From CAWUKT01 sp963923035 (GTDB lineage: Bacteria; Bacteroidota; Bacteroidia; J057; JADKCL01): a stretch of DNA of 64,000 nucleotides. The notes under the pieces were generated by a model, which saw only the letters and a list, made by a program, of their open reading frames with translations, made no database searches and was not told the origin of the DNA. Of the stretch, positions 35,717 through 43,991 are shown piece by piece. The DNA lies in assembly GCA_963923035.1 (NCBI GenBank), contig CAWUKT010000034.1, positions 1 to 64,000 on the forward strand. The letters are read 5' to 3'. How positions within the stretch are numbered: the first letter of the stretch is position 1; each line of letters begins with the position of its first letter. A program made the position numbers and the translations under genes.

Positions 35717-36355
35717 TTACATGACCACGACCCGCACCACCTTGGCATTGGGATCAAGGTCGTCGAGTGTCAGGATCGGTTGGGCCTTCAGGTCCATTTG
35801 GGCGGGTTGTTCGATGTGGAAAATATTGTGTTGGTTGGGGATCAGCTCAATGACGCCAAACTCAGCGAAAGGCTGTACCACCAGGCCCGGGTGGGCAGCT
35901 TTGATCTCTTCGACCGTGGACCCTACGCCCAAGCCAGTGGCAAAGTGGCGGTACTCGGGGGACTCGATGCGCACCCGGTTGAGGTACATGTTTTCTTCAA
36001 AATCCGCCTCCAGGAATACCCGGCCTTTCTCCAACTCCAGAATCCGAACCGACCAGGCATAGTCATCCCCACCATCGGGATTGGGTTGGACGAAGAGGGT
36101 GTCCTTGACGGGGAGCTCGGTTTGGAGGGCGGCAAATGTGAGGGAATCGCCAATGTTCAGGAGGTCCAGACCAAAATACCCGAAGGTTTTTGCGGGCAGG
36201 ACATCGGGATCAATCATTTCCAAGGGCTCCTCAATGGGTTCGGTGGTTGCCGTGGTATCGGTGGTGGTTGCTTCACCTTCATTTTCAGCGCTTTCGCAGG
36301 CAGAAAAAAATAGAACCAATGAGAGCAACAGAGCGGATAAAACAGGGTATTTCAT
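35717..36355 (-). CDS. Lipoprotein of unknown function
   Basis: The 212-residue protein has a lipoprotein signal (LSALLLSLVLFFSAC, lipidated Cys at about 19), a Thr/Glu-rich linker (GEATTTDTTATTEPIEEP) and a folded domain of about 150 residues with FGYFGLDLLNIGDSL and YRHFATGLGVGSTVEEIK. The pattern suggests a repeated beta-alpha fold of a kind seen in periplasmic proteins, but I recognise no named family. It has its own promoter candidate and lies upstream of the ABC exporter in the same direction. Confidence 0.65.
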   Translation of the reverse strand: MKYPVLSALLLSLVLFFSACESAENEGEATTTDTTATTEPIEEPLEMIDPDVLPAKTFGYFGLDLLNIGDSLTFAALQTELPVKDTLFVQPNPDGGDDYAWSVRILELEKGRVFLEADFEENMYLNRVRIESPEYRHFATGLGVGSTVEEIKAAHPGLVVQPFAEFGVIELIPNQHNIFHIEQPAQMDLKAQPILTLDDLDPNAKVVRVVVM

Positions 36356-36386
36356 TGCTTTTTTCTTTTTTAACGACTGATCCCAA

Positions 36387-36415
36387 CAAAGATACAGCTT
36401 GGTTTGTCAATCAAA
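36387..36415 (-). promoter_or_regulatory. Promoter candidate for the lipoprotein gene at 35717
   Basis: On the minus strand TTTG, 17 bases, then TATCTTTG, close to the Bacteroidota consensus. It ends about 30 bases before the ATG. Confidence 0.65.
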
Positions 36416-36559
36416 ATACAAAAGGAGTTTTCCAGCCTATCCGAAAGCCCAAATTCGAACGGTAAATTTTAGGAGAGCGGAGGGTTTTTGTATTTTAGGT
36501 TTTTGAGGAAAAATGTAACACCTGAAGTAATAGATTATTGGATACGTGAATTTTAGCTT

Positions 36560-38431
36560 ATGAACATGAATTATACGATTGCAAGACTGAATGGCCTGTT
36601 TGTGGCAGTGTTGTTGCTGCTCGGCACCACCCAACAGGTTATGGGCCAGGAAGCCCGCCAGCCCGATCCGACGGTCATCACCACTGGCATCATGAAGGCT
36701 CCTCTCCAGGGCACGGTCAATGCCATGGAAGCCGATGATGAATGGGATGCGGTCCTGAAAACCAGCCGCAAACAGCCGCTGAAGCCCGGGATCGACGTCC
36801 GCAAGGACGAATACCGCCGCCTGAAAGCTGAAGCCAATGCCAACCGCGACCAGGCGATGCCCACCAGCGCCAAGACTGCCGCTGGCCCCGGTCCGACCCA
36901 AACGACCAACTTCCTCGGCAACTTCTACAACGGTAGTGACCCCGCCGACAACGCTATTGCCGTCAGCGCCGGAGGCCGGGTCCTCAGCGCGACCAATACC
37001 CGGATCCACGCTTACGACAGCACGGGCAACCAACTCTTTGGAACCACCCTCAACGGATTTTCCATTTCCCTCCTCGGCCTCTCCAACTTCAAGTTTGACC
37101 CGGTCGTGACCTACGATCCCAGTGAAGATCGTTTCATCATCATCTTCCTTTCCGGCGCCAACCCCAACAACAGCAACCTGGTCCTTGGGTTTTCCACCTC
37201 GAACAACCCCGCCGGCAACTACAACCTGTACAGCCTGTCCGGAAACCCCTTCAACAACAACCTCTGGACTGACTTTCCCCAGATCGCCCTCTCCACCGAT
37301 GAATTGTTCATCACGGGCAACTTGTTCGATACCTCTCCCGCCAGCAACGGCACGGCCATCTGGCAGATCAATAAATTTGACGGGTACAATGGCGACAGCC
37401 TGGATTTCGTAGCCTGGCAGGCCGATCAGTACTTCTCCATGCACCCCGTAGAAGGTGGCAGCGAGCTGTACGGCCCCAATATGTACTTCGTGCGGACCAT
37501 TACCGCGGCTTCGACCACGGACGTTTTCCTCCACGAAATCACCAATACCATTGACAACAATGGTCAATTGATGGCCCCCAACGCCTATACCCTGAACACT
37601 CCCTATTCCTTCCCCACGGACGCCAGCCAGGGTGCGGGTTCCGATGTGCTGTCGACCAATGAAAACCGGGTACAAACTTCCTATTTCCAGAACGGACGGA
37701 TTGAGTTTGCCTTCAACAGTGGGGTCAGCGGAGTCCCCGGTCTCTACCACGGTACCGGCGTCATCTCCCCCATTACCCCGGCCTTCAACTTCTTTTCCGG
37801 CCAGCTCATCTCCTATACCGGTTACCACCTGGGCTATCCCTCGATCACCTACGCCGGCAGCGTCGCCGGAGATGGCACCAACCGCTCCTTCCTGACGTTC
37901 AACTACGCCGGACCGAATATCCTTCCCGGTAACGCGGGTATCTTTATCGATGAGAATGGCACCAGCGACATGACCATCCTCCGGGACGGCGACGCCATCA
38001 TCAATGCCGCGGACGACCGCTGGGGCGACTATACCGATGCCGCTGAGCGTCCCGGTAAGCCCGGCGAAATCTGGTTTGCGGGAACCTTCGGGAATGCGGC
38101 CCAGCAGCAGCGGACCTGGATCAGTGCTCTGGAATTGCCCCAGGCCGTATCCGTGGAAGCCCCCCAGCCTGAGCGTACGCTGGAAGTCTATCCGAACCCC
38201 TCTGTTGAGCGGGTGGTATTCCGCTTCCCGGTCGATGAAGCGGCCAGCTACGACCTCGTCATCCGCGACCTGATGGGCCGCGAAATCAAGCGCCTCGTCC
38301 AGTACGACCTGCGCCTGGGCGAAGCTACCTTGAGCTTCAACGTGGGCCACCTGGCCGCCGGAACCTACTCTGTCACGGTCGAAACGACGGACAAAGTATT
38401 GTTCTCCGAGAAGTTCTCCGTTCAGAAGTAA
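36560..38431 (+). CDS. T9SS-secreted protein with beta-propeller-like core
   Basis: The 623-residue protein has a signal peptide (LFVAVLLLLGTTQQVMGQ), an N-terminal charged region (KPGIDVRKDEYRRLKAEANA), a large Asn/Ser/Thr/Gly-rich beta domain (FNNNLWTDFPQIALSTDELF; PSITYAGSVAGDGTNRSF) and a C-terminal T9SS sorting domain (LEVYPNPSVERVVFRFP, ending VLFSEKFSVQK). Such proteins are surface or secreted factors of Bacteroidota; no catalytic motif is visible. It has its own terminator, which immediately follows, and probably forms a single-gene unit. A large antisense open frame across it is a codon-bias shadow. Confidence 0.8.
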   Translation: MNMNYTIARLNGLFVAVLLLLGTTQQVMGQEARQPDPTVITTGIMKAPLQGTVNAMEADDEWDAVLKTSRKQPLKPGIDVRKDEYRRLKAEANANRDQAMPTSAKTAAGPGPTQTTNFLGNFYNGSDPADNAIAVSAGGRVLSATNTRIHAYDSTGNQLFGTTLNGFSISLLGLSNFKFDPVVTYDPSEDRFIIIFLSGANPNNSNLVLGFSTSNNPAGNYNLYSLSGNPFNNNLWTDFPQIALSTDELFITGNLFDTSPASNGTAIWQINKFDGYNGDSLDFVAWQADQYFSMHPVEGGSELYGPNMYFVRTITAASTTDVFLHEITNTIDNNGQLMAPNAYTLNTPYSFPTDASQGAGSDVLSTNENRVQTSYFQNGRIEFAFNSGVSGVPGLYHGTGVISPITPAFNFFSGQLISYTGYHLGYPSITYAGSVAGDGTNRSFLTFNYAGPNILPGNAGIFIDENGTSDMTILRDGDAIINAADDRWGDYTDAAERPGKPGEIWFAGTFGNAAQQQRTWISALELPQAVSVEAPQPERTLEVYPNPSVERVVFRFPVDEAASYDLVIRDLMGREIKRLVQYDLRLGEATLSFNVGHLAAGTYSVTVETTDKVLFSEKFSVQK

Positions 38432-38452
38432 TAGATTCACGATTTAACGAAG

Positions 38453-38486
38453 CGCCAGGGCAATCATTGTCCTGGCGTTTTTGTTT
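38453..38486 (+). terminator. Rho-independent terminator after the T9SS gene
   Basis: CGCCAGGGCAAT / CATTGTCCTGGCG forms a 12-bp stem with a single mismatch-type wobble, followed by TTTTTGTTT. Confidence 0.85.
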
Positions 38487-38772
38487 GGGTAGAGGCTTAA
38501 TGACGGCGGGGTTGAATTCCTGATCCCCATCGGTTTACCGAATCAACCGGGAGAAATAAAGCCTTGATCAGATGGGAAGGAGAAAGGGTGGGAAAAATTA
38601 AGGAGTTGAATGAAAAAGGTCGATTCCAGCGAAATCGAGGCGGTGGGATAAAGAAATGGAAGACAGAGAGGAACAAAGAAATTAGAAGCCTGATCCTAAA
38701 TCAAATGCGGCATGGTGGATGCAAGGCAATTGCTTAATAGTCATCCACAAGCCGTCCACAAAGTTGTCCACA
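38487..38772. other. Gene-free stretch with three DnaA-box-like repeats
   Basis: No gene is supportable here. At its end, positions 38741-38772, three repeats TCATCCACA, CCGTCCACA and TTGTCCACA follow each other about 11-12 bases apart, resembling the DnaA box TTATCCACA with one to three mismatches. They touch the stop of the WD40 gene. An origin is not supported by anything else in the window. Confidence 0.35.
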
Positions 38773-39693
38773 TCAATCGGTCAGGCCGCCTTGCCAATCG
38801 AACTGCCACTGCATGATCCTGCGGTCATCGCTGCAGGAGAACACATTTCCTTCCAACCACAAGAGGCGATTCACCCCATTCCAATGGCAGGCATTCTTAT
38901 CAAAATTGCAGACCTTAAGCAGCTTGAGGTCATAGGTCCGCCAGAGCTTGATGCTTTTGTCCATGCTCCCCGAAAAGAACACTTCCGATCCATCCGGAAA
39001 GACCAGGTCGTTGACCGCGTAGTTGTGGGCGGGAACCGATGCGATCAGTTTGCGGTCCGGCCAACTCCAGCTCTTGATGTGGGCGTCCCGGCCGGTGGTG
39101 ACAAGTGTCTTGCCGTCGGGGCTGAATGCAATTCGGAAAACGGAATTCTCGTGGGCCCGCCACGAGGTCTTCAGGTTAAGTCCCAGATCAAAGACCCGTA
39201 CCAAATGGTCACTCGATCCGCAGAGCAGATGCTCTTGGTCGGGGGCCAGGGCCAAGGTACGGATGCTGACTTCGCTCACCTTTTGGTAATGGAGGTGATC
39301 CCGTCCATCCAGGTCCCAGATGGAGAGGGCGCCATCCGCTCCACTCGCCACCAAATGCTTTCCATCGGGCAGCGGCAGGAAATCAAACAAGGCCTTTTTG
39401 TGCAATTGGACCCGGCGGAGGGTCTGCTTGGTCTTGAGATCGTTGAAGAGCAGGTCTCCATTCTCCAAGCCCAACAACAAAAGGTTCCGTTCGGGGATCA
39501 AACGCATGGAAAAGATGGGTCCGGGCGCTTTGGCAACTGCCTCCGCCTCCCCGCGTTCGATGTCCCAAGACGCCACAATGCCCTCCGAGGCGCAGGACAA
39601 GAAGCGCCCCGGCTCCAAATCAGGAGACAGGGAATAAATGGCACCGGTATGACCGGTGAATTCACGGACCTTGTGGATGGTGATCGAACTCAT
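38773..39693 (-). CDS. WD40-repeat beta-propeller protein
   Basis: The 306-residue protein is made of about seven WD40 repeats without a signal peptide. Visible blades include FTGHTGAIYSLSPDLEPG, HLVASGADGALSIWDLDG, HLLCGSSDHLVRVFDLG, FSPDGKTLVTTGRDAHIKSW and VFFSGSMDKSIKLWRTYD. It should be cytoplasmic and act as a scaffold or sensor. The brxA terminator lies just upstream of its start, so it is transcribed separately from the Fe-S gene cluster. Confidence 0.85.
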   Translation of the reverse strand: MSSITIHKVREFTGHTGAIYSLSPDLEPGRFLSCASEGIVASWDIERGEAEAVAKAPGPIFSMRLIPERNLLLLGLENGDLLFNDLKTKQTLRRVQLHKKALFDFLPLPDGKHLVASGADGALSIWDLDGRDHLHYQKVSEVSIRTLALAPDQEHLLCGSSDHLVRVFDLGLNLKTSWRAHENSVFRIAFSPDGKTLVTTGRDAHIKSWSWPDRKLIASVPAHNYAVNDLVFPDGSEVFFSGSMDKSIKLWRTYDLKLLKVCNFDKNACHWNGVNRLLWLEGNVFSCSDDRRIMQWQFDWQGGLTD

Positions 39694-39705
39694 TTGTCAG
39701 GGCAT

Positions 39706-39762
39706 AAAAAAAGGTACACGAAAAGCACCAGAGCGACTTACTGTCAGCACTTTTCGTGTACC
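39706..39762 (-). terminator. Terminator of the suf-brxA operon
   Basis: On the minus strand, GGTACACGAAAAG pairs perfectly with CTTTTCGTGTACC (13-bp stem, 24-base loop) and is followed by seven T residues. It lies just downstream of the bacilliredoxin gene. Confidence 0.85.
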
Positions 39763-39779
39763 CAATTGAAATCGGGTTC

Positions 39780-40196
39780 TTAACAATGCTCGTCGAAAGC
39801 CATCTGGAGATTCTGCGAGATCATTTCCGCAGTCCGGCCTTCGATGTGGCGGCGTTCAATGAAGTGAACGAGGTTTCCGTCCTTGAAGAGGGCAATGGCC
39901 GGAGAAGAAGGCGGGTAAGGCAGCATATAGCCACGGGCCTTGTTCACAGCTTCCTTGTCCACACCGGCAAAGACAGTAGTCAACTTGGCGGGCAACTTGT
40001 CAGAAGTATTGACCGCATGAAGAACTCCGGGGCGGGCAGCACCTGCCGCGCAACCACAGACCGAGTTGACAACCACGAGGACAGTTCCATCGGATGCCTG
40101 CATCAGGTTATCGACTTCATCAGCCGTGCGCAGTTCCTGGAAGCCGTTCGTAGACAGCTCCTCGCGCATCGGTTTCACTAATTCTGGGGGATACAT
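39780..40196 (-). CDS. Bacilliredoxin BrxA/BrxB family (DUF1094)
   Basis: The 138-residue protein shows the hallmark NSVCGCAAGAARPG (Cys47-Gly-Cys49), a family with the CGC motif, and VFAGVDKEAVNKARGY further on. Bacilliredoxins reduce mixed disulfides of proteins with bacillithiol in bacteria that make this thiol, and the family is widespread in Bacteroidota. It ends the suf operon (41 bases after sufT) and has an additional promoter candidate of its own. A link between thiol redox state and Fe-S cluster assembly is plausible. Confidence 0.93.
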   Translation of the reverse strand: MYPPELVKPMREELSTNGFQELRTADEVDNLMQASDGTVLVVVNSVCGCAAGAARPGVLHAVNTSDKLPAKLTTVFAGVDKEAVNKARGYMLPYPPSSPAIALFKDGNLVHFIERRHIEGRTAEMISQNLQMAFDEHC

Positions 40197-40221
40197 AGTC
40201 TTATCTTCGTTTATTGGAATT

Positions 40222-40229
40222 CAAAAATA
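40222..40229 (-). promoter_or_regulatory. Internal -7 box candidate for the bacilliredoxin gene
   Basis: TATTTTTG on the minus strand matches TAnnTTTG. It lies between sufT and the bacilliredoxin gene, about 26 bases before the ATG. Confidence 0.4.
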
Positions 40230-40237
40230 TAGTTTCA

Positions 40238-40600
40238 TTACAGTTCGATATCCATGCCCAGCTCCAGCTTGGCCTCTTCGGACATCATGGACATTTCCCA
40301 AGGCGGATCAAACGTCAATTCGACCTCAGTACTTTTTACACCATCTACCCCATCCACCTTGTCTTCCACCTCGCCGGGCAGGGAACCTGCCACCGGACAG
40401 TTGGGGGAGGTCAAGGTCATGAGAACGTGGGCATCTCCAAAGGGCGTTACCGCCACCTCGTAGATCAATCCCAGCTCATAAATATTGACCGGAATCTCCG
40501 GGTCAAAGATGGTCTTCAGCGACTCCACGATCCGTTCTCTGATCGCAGTTGCTTTGTCCGGGTCTATTTTTTCCATGACTTGATTCATAGCGGCACTCAT
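40238..40600 (-). CDS. sufT: SufT-like DUF59 (MIP18/PaaD) Fe-S assembly protein
   Basis: The 120-residue protein has the DUF59 core: DPEIPVNIYELGLIYEVAV and LTSPNCPVAGSLPGEVEDKV with the conserved Cys. SufT-type proteins help in the maturation of Fe-S proteins. Its ATG overlaps the sufS stop in an ATGA, so it is translationally coupled to sufS. The alternative ATG at 40588 would shorten it by four residues. It is the fifth gene of the suf operon. Confidence 0.9.
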   Translation of the reverse strand: MSAAMNQVMEKIDPDKATAIRERIVESLKTIFDPEIPVNIYELGLIYEVAVTPFGDAHVLMTLTSPNCPVAGSLPGEVEDKVDGVDGVKSTEVELTFDPPWEMSMMSEEAKLELGMDIEL

Positions 40601-41838
40601 CCAAACATTTTAATGGTTTTCTCCAGTGCTTGGACAAATATATCTATTTCTTCCTTCGTGTTGTAGAGGGCCAATGACGCCCGCACGGTCGAAGGAATCC
40701 CAAACCTGTCCATCAAGGGTTGGGTACAATGGTGGCCGGTCCGAACGGCGACGCCTTCCATGTCGAGCAGGGTCCCGAGGTCGCTGGGGTGAATCCCATC
40801 GACCAGGAAGGAAATCACGCTCGCTTTGTCTTCCGCCTCACCAATGATCCGCAGGCCGGGAATCTCCCGCAACTTCGCGGTCGCATATTCCAGCAGGGCA
40901 TGCTCGTGCGCCTGTATCGCATCGTAGCCAATGGCTTCGATGTATTCCAGGGCCTTGCCGAAAGCAATGACCCCGGCAATATTGGGCGTGCCCGCTTCGA
41001 ACTTATGCGGCAACTCGTTGTAGGTCGTCTTCTCGAGGGTCACCTTGTCGATCATGTCGCCACCGCCCTGGTAGGGAGGCAGGCGGTTCAACCAACTCTC
41101 TTTCCCGTACAATACGCCCACGCCGGTCGGTCCAAAGACCTTGTGGCTAGAGAAAGTATAGAAATCTACGTCCAGGTCCTGGACGTCCACCTGCATGTGA
41201 GGGACCGCCTGGGCCCCATCCAACAAGACCGGCACGCCGTGCGCATGGGCAATGGCAATCATCTCCTTCACCGGGTTGATCGTCCCGAGCGAATTGGAGA
41301 CGTGGACGAGGGCCACCAGCTTGGTTTTCTCGGAGAACAGGGTCTTGTAGACCTCCAGGTCCAAAGAACCATCGTCGAGGACCGGGATGGCGCGGGTGGT
41401 CGCACCCGCATATTCGGTCGCCATATGCCACGGCACAATGTTGCTGTGGTGCTCCATGCCGGAGATGATCACTTCATCGCCTTCCTTGAGAATGGCGCGG
41501 GAGAAACCATTGGCCACCAGGTTGATGCCGTCGGTGGTTCCCTTGGTGAAGATGACTTCATGCTCCTTCGGGATGTTCAGCAGGCGCTGGACCTGCTTGC
41601 GGACCTTCTCATACAGGTCCGTCGCCCGGGCACTGAGGAAGTGCACCCCGCGGTGAACATTGCTGTTTTCCTCCTCGTAATACCGCTCAACCGCCTCAAT
41701 CACGCTTCTCGGCTTCTGGGCAGTGGCTCCATTGTCAAAATAAACCAATGGTTTTCCGTGGACCTTCATTTGCAGGGTCGGGAAATCAGAACGGATTTTT
41801 TCGAGGTCTAACAGCGTATGATCCTGGACTTTGTTCAT
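40597..41838 (-). CDS. sufS: Cysteine desulfurase SufS
   Basis: The 413-residue protein is a group II cysteine desulfurase. It has the PLP-binding lysine in FYTFSSHKVFGPTGVG and the catalytic cysteine in RTGHHCTQPLMDRFG. It takes sulfur from cysteine for cluster building on SufBCD. The ATG at 41838 (MNKVQDHTLLDLEK) is used; a longer open frame upstream overlaps sufD and is a shadow extension. No SufE or SufU gene to receive the sulfur is present in this window. Confidence 0.95.
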   Translation of the reverse strand: MNKVQDHTLLDLEKIRSDFPTLQMKVHGKPLVYFDNGATAQKPRSVIEAVERYYEEENSNVHRGVHFLSARATDLYEKVRKQVQRLLNIPKEHEVIFTKGTTDGINLVANGFSRAILKEGDEVIISGMEHHSNIVPWHMATEYAGATTRAIPVLDDGSLDLEVYKTLFSEKTKLVALVHVSNSLGTINPVKEMIAIAHAHGVPVLLDGAQAVPHMQVDVQDLDVDFYTFSSHKVFGPTGVGVLYGKESWLNRLPPYQGGGDMIDKVTLEKTTYNELPHKFEAGTPNIAGVIAFGKALEYIEAIGYDAIQAHEHALLEYATAKLREIPGLRIIGEAEDKASVISFLVDGIHPSDLGTLLDMEGVAVRTGHHCTQPLMDRFGIPSTVRASLALYNTKEEIDIFVQALEKTIKMFG

Positions 41839-41860
41839 GTCCTGAAAATCGATTTTGGAT

Positions 41861-43177
41861 TTAAAACAAGCGGTTGCGAACCTTCTCCGTGAGGATTTCG
41901 GCCAAGGGAGCGAGGGTGACATTTTCCACCACTTCCGCCGCAAAGGCGTAGGTCAGCAAGGCGCGGGCGGAGCGTTCGCTCAATCCGCGGCTCCGCAGGT
42001 AAAACAGCCCTTGTTCGTCGAGCCGCCCGGTGGTCGCACCGTGGGAACACTTGACGTCGTCGGCCCAGATTTCAAGCTGGGGCTTGGTATTGATGGTCGC
42101 GCCATCGGTGAGGAGAACCGTCTTATTGGACTGGAAAGCATTGGTCTTCTGGGCATCCTGCCGGACCATGACCTTGCCGTTGAACACGGCGGTCGATTCT
42201 CCATCGAGCACGCCTTTGTACAGCTCGTTGCTGTAACAATTCGGCTTGGCGTGGTCGACCATCGTATGGTTGTCCACATGCTGCTTCCCGTCGAGCATGT
42301 ATAAGCCGTACATGTGGGATTCGATGTGCTCGTCCAGGTGACGTACCTCGATATTGTTCCGAACGATTTCACCGCTGAGGGTGAAGACATAGCTCTTGAA
42401 GACAGATCCTGTCTCCTGAACGGCCTGGGTAAAATTGATCAGGCTGCTCTGGTCGGTATCGTTCTGAATCGCGTAATGGTTGAGGAGGGCATTTTTCCGT
42501 ACCACTGCCTCAGCCACATAGTTTTCGAAGCTGTAGTTGCCTCCTTCATTGGCCCAAACCTCGATGATATGCGCCTGGCTGTTCTCTCCGGTGTGGATGA
42601 AGGTCCGGGCATTCGTTTGGAGGTTGCCCGCGGCGGTATTGGAGTGGTGGACAATGAAAATCGGCGTCTCAATCACCGCGTTACGCGGGATGTCGATGAA
42701 GACTCCACTCTGGGTATAGGCCGTGTTGAGGGCCACAAAGGGGTTGTTGGTCAAAGGTGCCAGGGTACCCCATTGCTCCTTAAGGAGATCGGAATGCTTG
42801 TTGGTGATGGGCTGAATGGACACGCCATTCCCCTCGGGCAGGATGGACTTTTCCGGCAGGAAATGTCCATTGGCCAGGGCAATCACGGTCGGATTCTCAT
42901 AGGCTTTCCACCATTGCGCCACTTCCTCCGAAAACGAAACGTCCCGCGGAGAAACGAAGGCGGTTGCGTATTCACGGTTCAGCAGCGGGCGGACACTGGT
43001 ATATTTCCACTCTTCGTGCTTCGTGGAAGGGAAGCCCTGGGACTTAAAGCTGTCCATGGCGGCATCCTGACGCTCCTTGAGGTGCGCCTGAGAGCCATTC
43101 CGGAAGCTGCTCAGCAAGTCGTAGTTGCTGAGGACTTTGCGGACGTGGTCGGAGACTTCGATGGTTGGATTTGACAT
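41861..43177 (-). CDS. sufD: Fe-S cluster assembly protein SufD
   Basis: The 438-residue protein has the right-handed beta-helix region of the SufB/SufD family, with the segment KPQLEIWADDVKCSHGATTG and the C-terminal FYLRSRGLSERSARALLTYA, typical of SufD. It forms the SufBC2D scaffold on which clusters are made. It starts 14 bases after sufC stops and ends 22 bases before sufS. No anomaly is seen. Confidence 0.95.
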   Translation of the reverse strand: MSNPTIEVSDHVRKVLSNYDLLSSFRNGSQAHLKERQDAAMDSFKSQGFPSTKHEEWKYTSVRPLLNREYATAFVSPRDVSFSEEVAQWWKAYENPTVIALANGHFLPEKSILPEGNGVSIQPITNKHSDLLKEQWGTLAPLTNNPFVALNTAYTQSGVFIDIPRNAVIETPIFIVHHSNTAAGNLQTNARTFIHTGENSQAHIIEVWANEGGNYSFENYVAEAVVRKNALLNHYAIQNDTDQSSLINFTQAVQETGSVFKSYVFTLSGEIVRNNIEVRHLDEHIESHMYGLYMLDGKQHVDNHTMVDHAKPNCYSNELYKGVLDGESTAVFNGKVMVRQDAQKTNAFQSNKTVLLTDGATINTKPQLEIWADDVKCSHGATTGRLDEQGLFYLRSRGLSERSARALLTYAFAAEVVENVTLAPLAEILTEKVRNRLF

Positions 43178-43191
43178 GCTAACCTCCTTGT

Positions 43192-43956
43192 TTATACCGC
43201 CGCACCGGCGTTGACTTCAGCCTTGATCCAATCGTAGCCTTTTTCTTCCAGTTCGAGGGCGAGCTCCTTGGTGCCGGATTTCACGATACGGCCGTTGTAG
43301 AGGACGTGAACGAAATCGGGAACGATGTAGTCGAGGAGGCGCTGGTAGTGGGTCACGACGATGACCGCGTTGTCGCTGCTCTTGATCTTATTCACGCCGT
43401 TGGCGACGATGCGCAGGGCATCGATGTCCAGGCCGGAGTCGGTCTCGTCCAGAATCGCCAGCTTGGGTTCGAGCATGGCCATCTGGAAGATTTCATTCCG
43501 CTTTTTCTCCCCACCCGAAAAACCATCGTTGACCGAACGGTTGATCAGCTTGGTATCGATTTCGACGAGCTTGGCCTTCTGGCGCATCATCGCGAGGAAA
43601 TCTTTGGCCGACATGGCTTCCTGACCGCGGGCTTCCCGGATCTGCTCGATGGCATTCTTCAGGAAATTGACGGTGCTGATGCCGGGGATTTCGACCGGGT
43701 ATTGGAAAGCGAGGAAAATGCCTGCCCACGCCCGCTCTTCAGGGGCGAGTTCGAGGAGGTCCTTGCCGTCAAAGGTGACTGTGCCTCCCACGACTTCGTA
43801 CTCTTCGCGTCCGGCCAGTACCGACGCGAGGGTACTCTTGCCAGAACCGTTGGGGCCCATGATGGCGTGGACCTCGCCCGGTTTGACTTCCAGATTGATG
43901 CCGTTGAGGATTTGTTTCTCCTCAATTCGAACTTCCAGATTTTGTATGCTCAGCAT
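43192..43956 (-). CDS. sufC: Fe-S cluster assembly ATPase SufC
   Basis: The 254-residue protein is an ABC-type ATPase with Walker A GPNGSGKS, the signature SGGEKKRNEI and Walker B AILDETDSGLD, as in SufC. ATP binding drives changes in the SufBC2D scaffold. It lies 35 bases after sufB and 14 before sufD. Confidence 0.97.
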   Translation of the reverse strand: MLSIQNLEVRIEEKQILNGINLEVKPGEVHAIMGPNGSGKSTLASVLAGREEYEVVGGTVTFDGKDLLELAPEERAWAGIFLAFQYPVEIPGISTVNFLKNAIEQIREARGQEAMSAKDFLAMMRQKAKLVEIDTKLINRSVNDGFSGGEKKRNEIFQMAMLEPKLAILDETDSGLDIDALRIVANGVNKIKSSDNAVIVVTHYQRLLDYIVPDFVHVLYNGRIVKSGTKELALELEEKGYDWIKAEVNAGAAV

Positions 43957-43991
43957 GATATTGATATTCTATCGCTATTCTTAATTCAAAA

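Noticed and set aside
36437..38440. 667-residue antisense open frame over the T9SS gene
   Set aside because: The plus-strand gene has a signal peptide and sorting domain; the antisense frame has low-complexity Gly/Val/Asp composition typical of codon-bias shadows.
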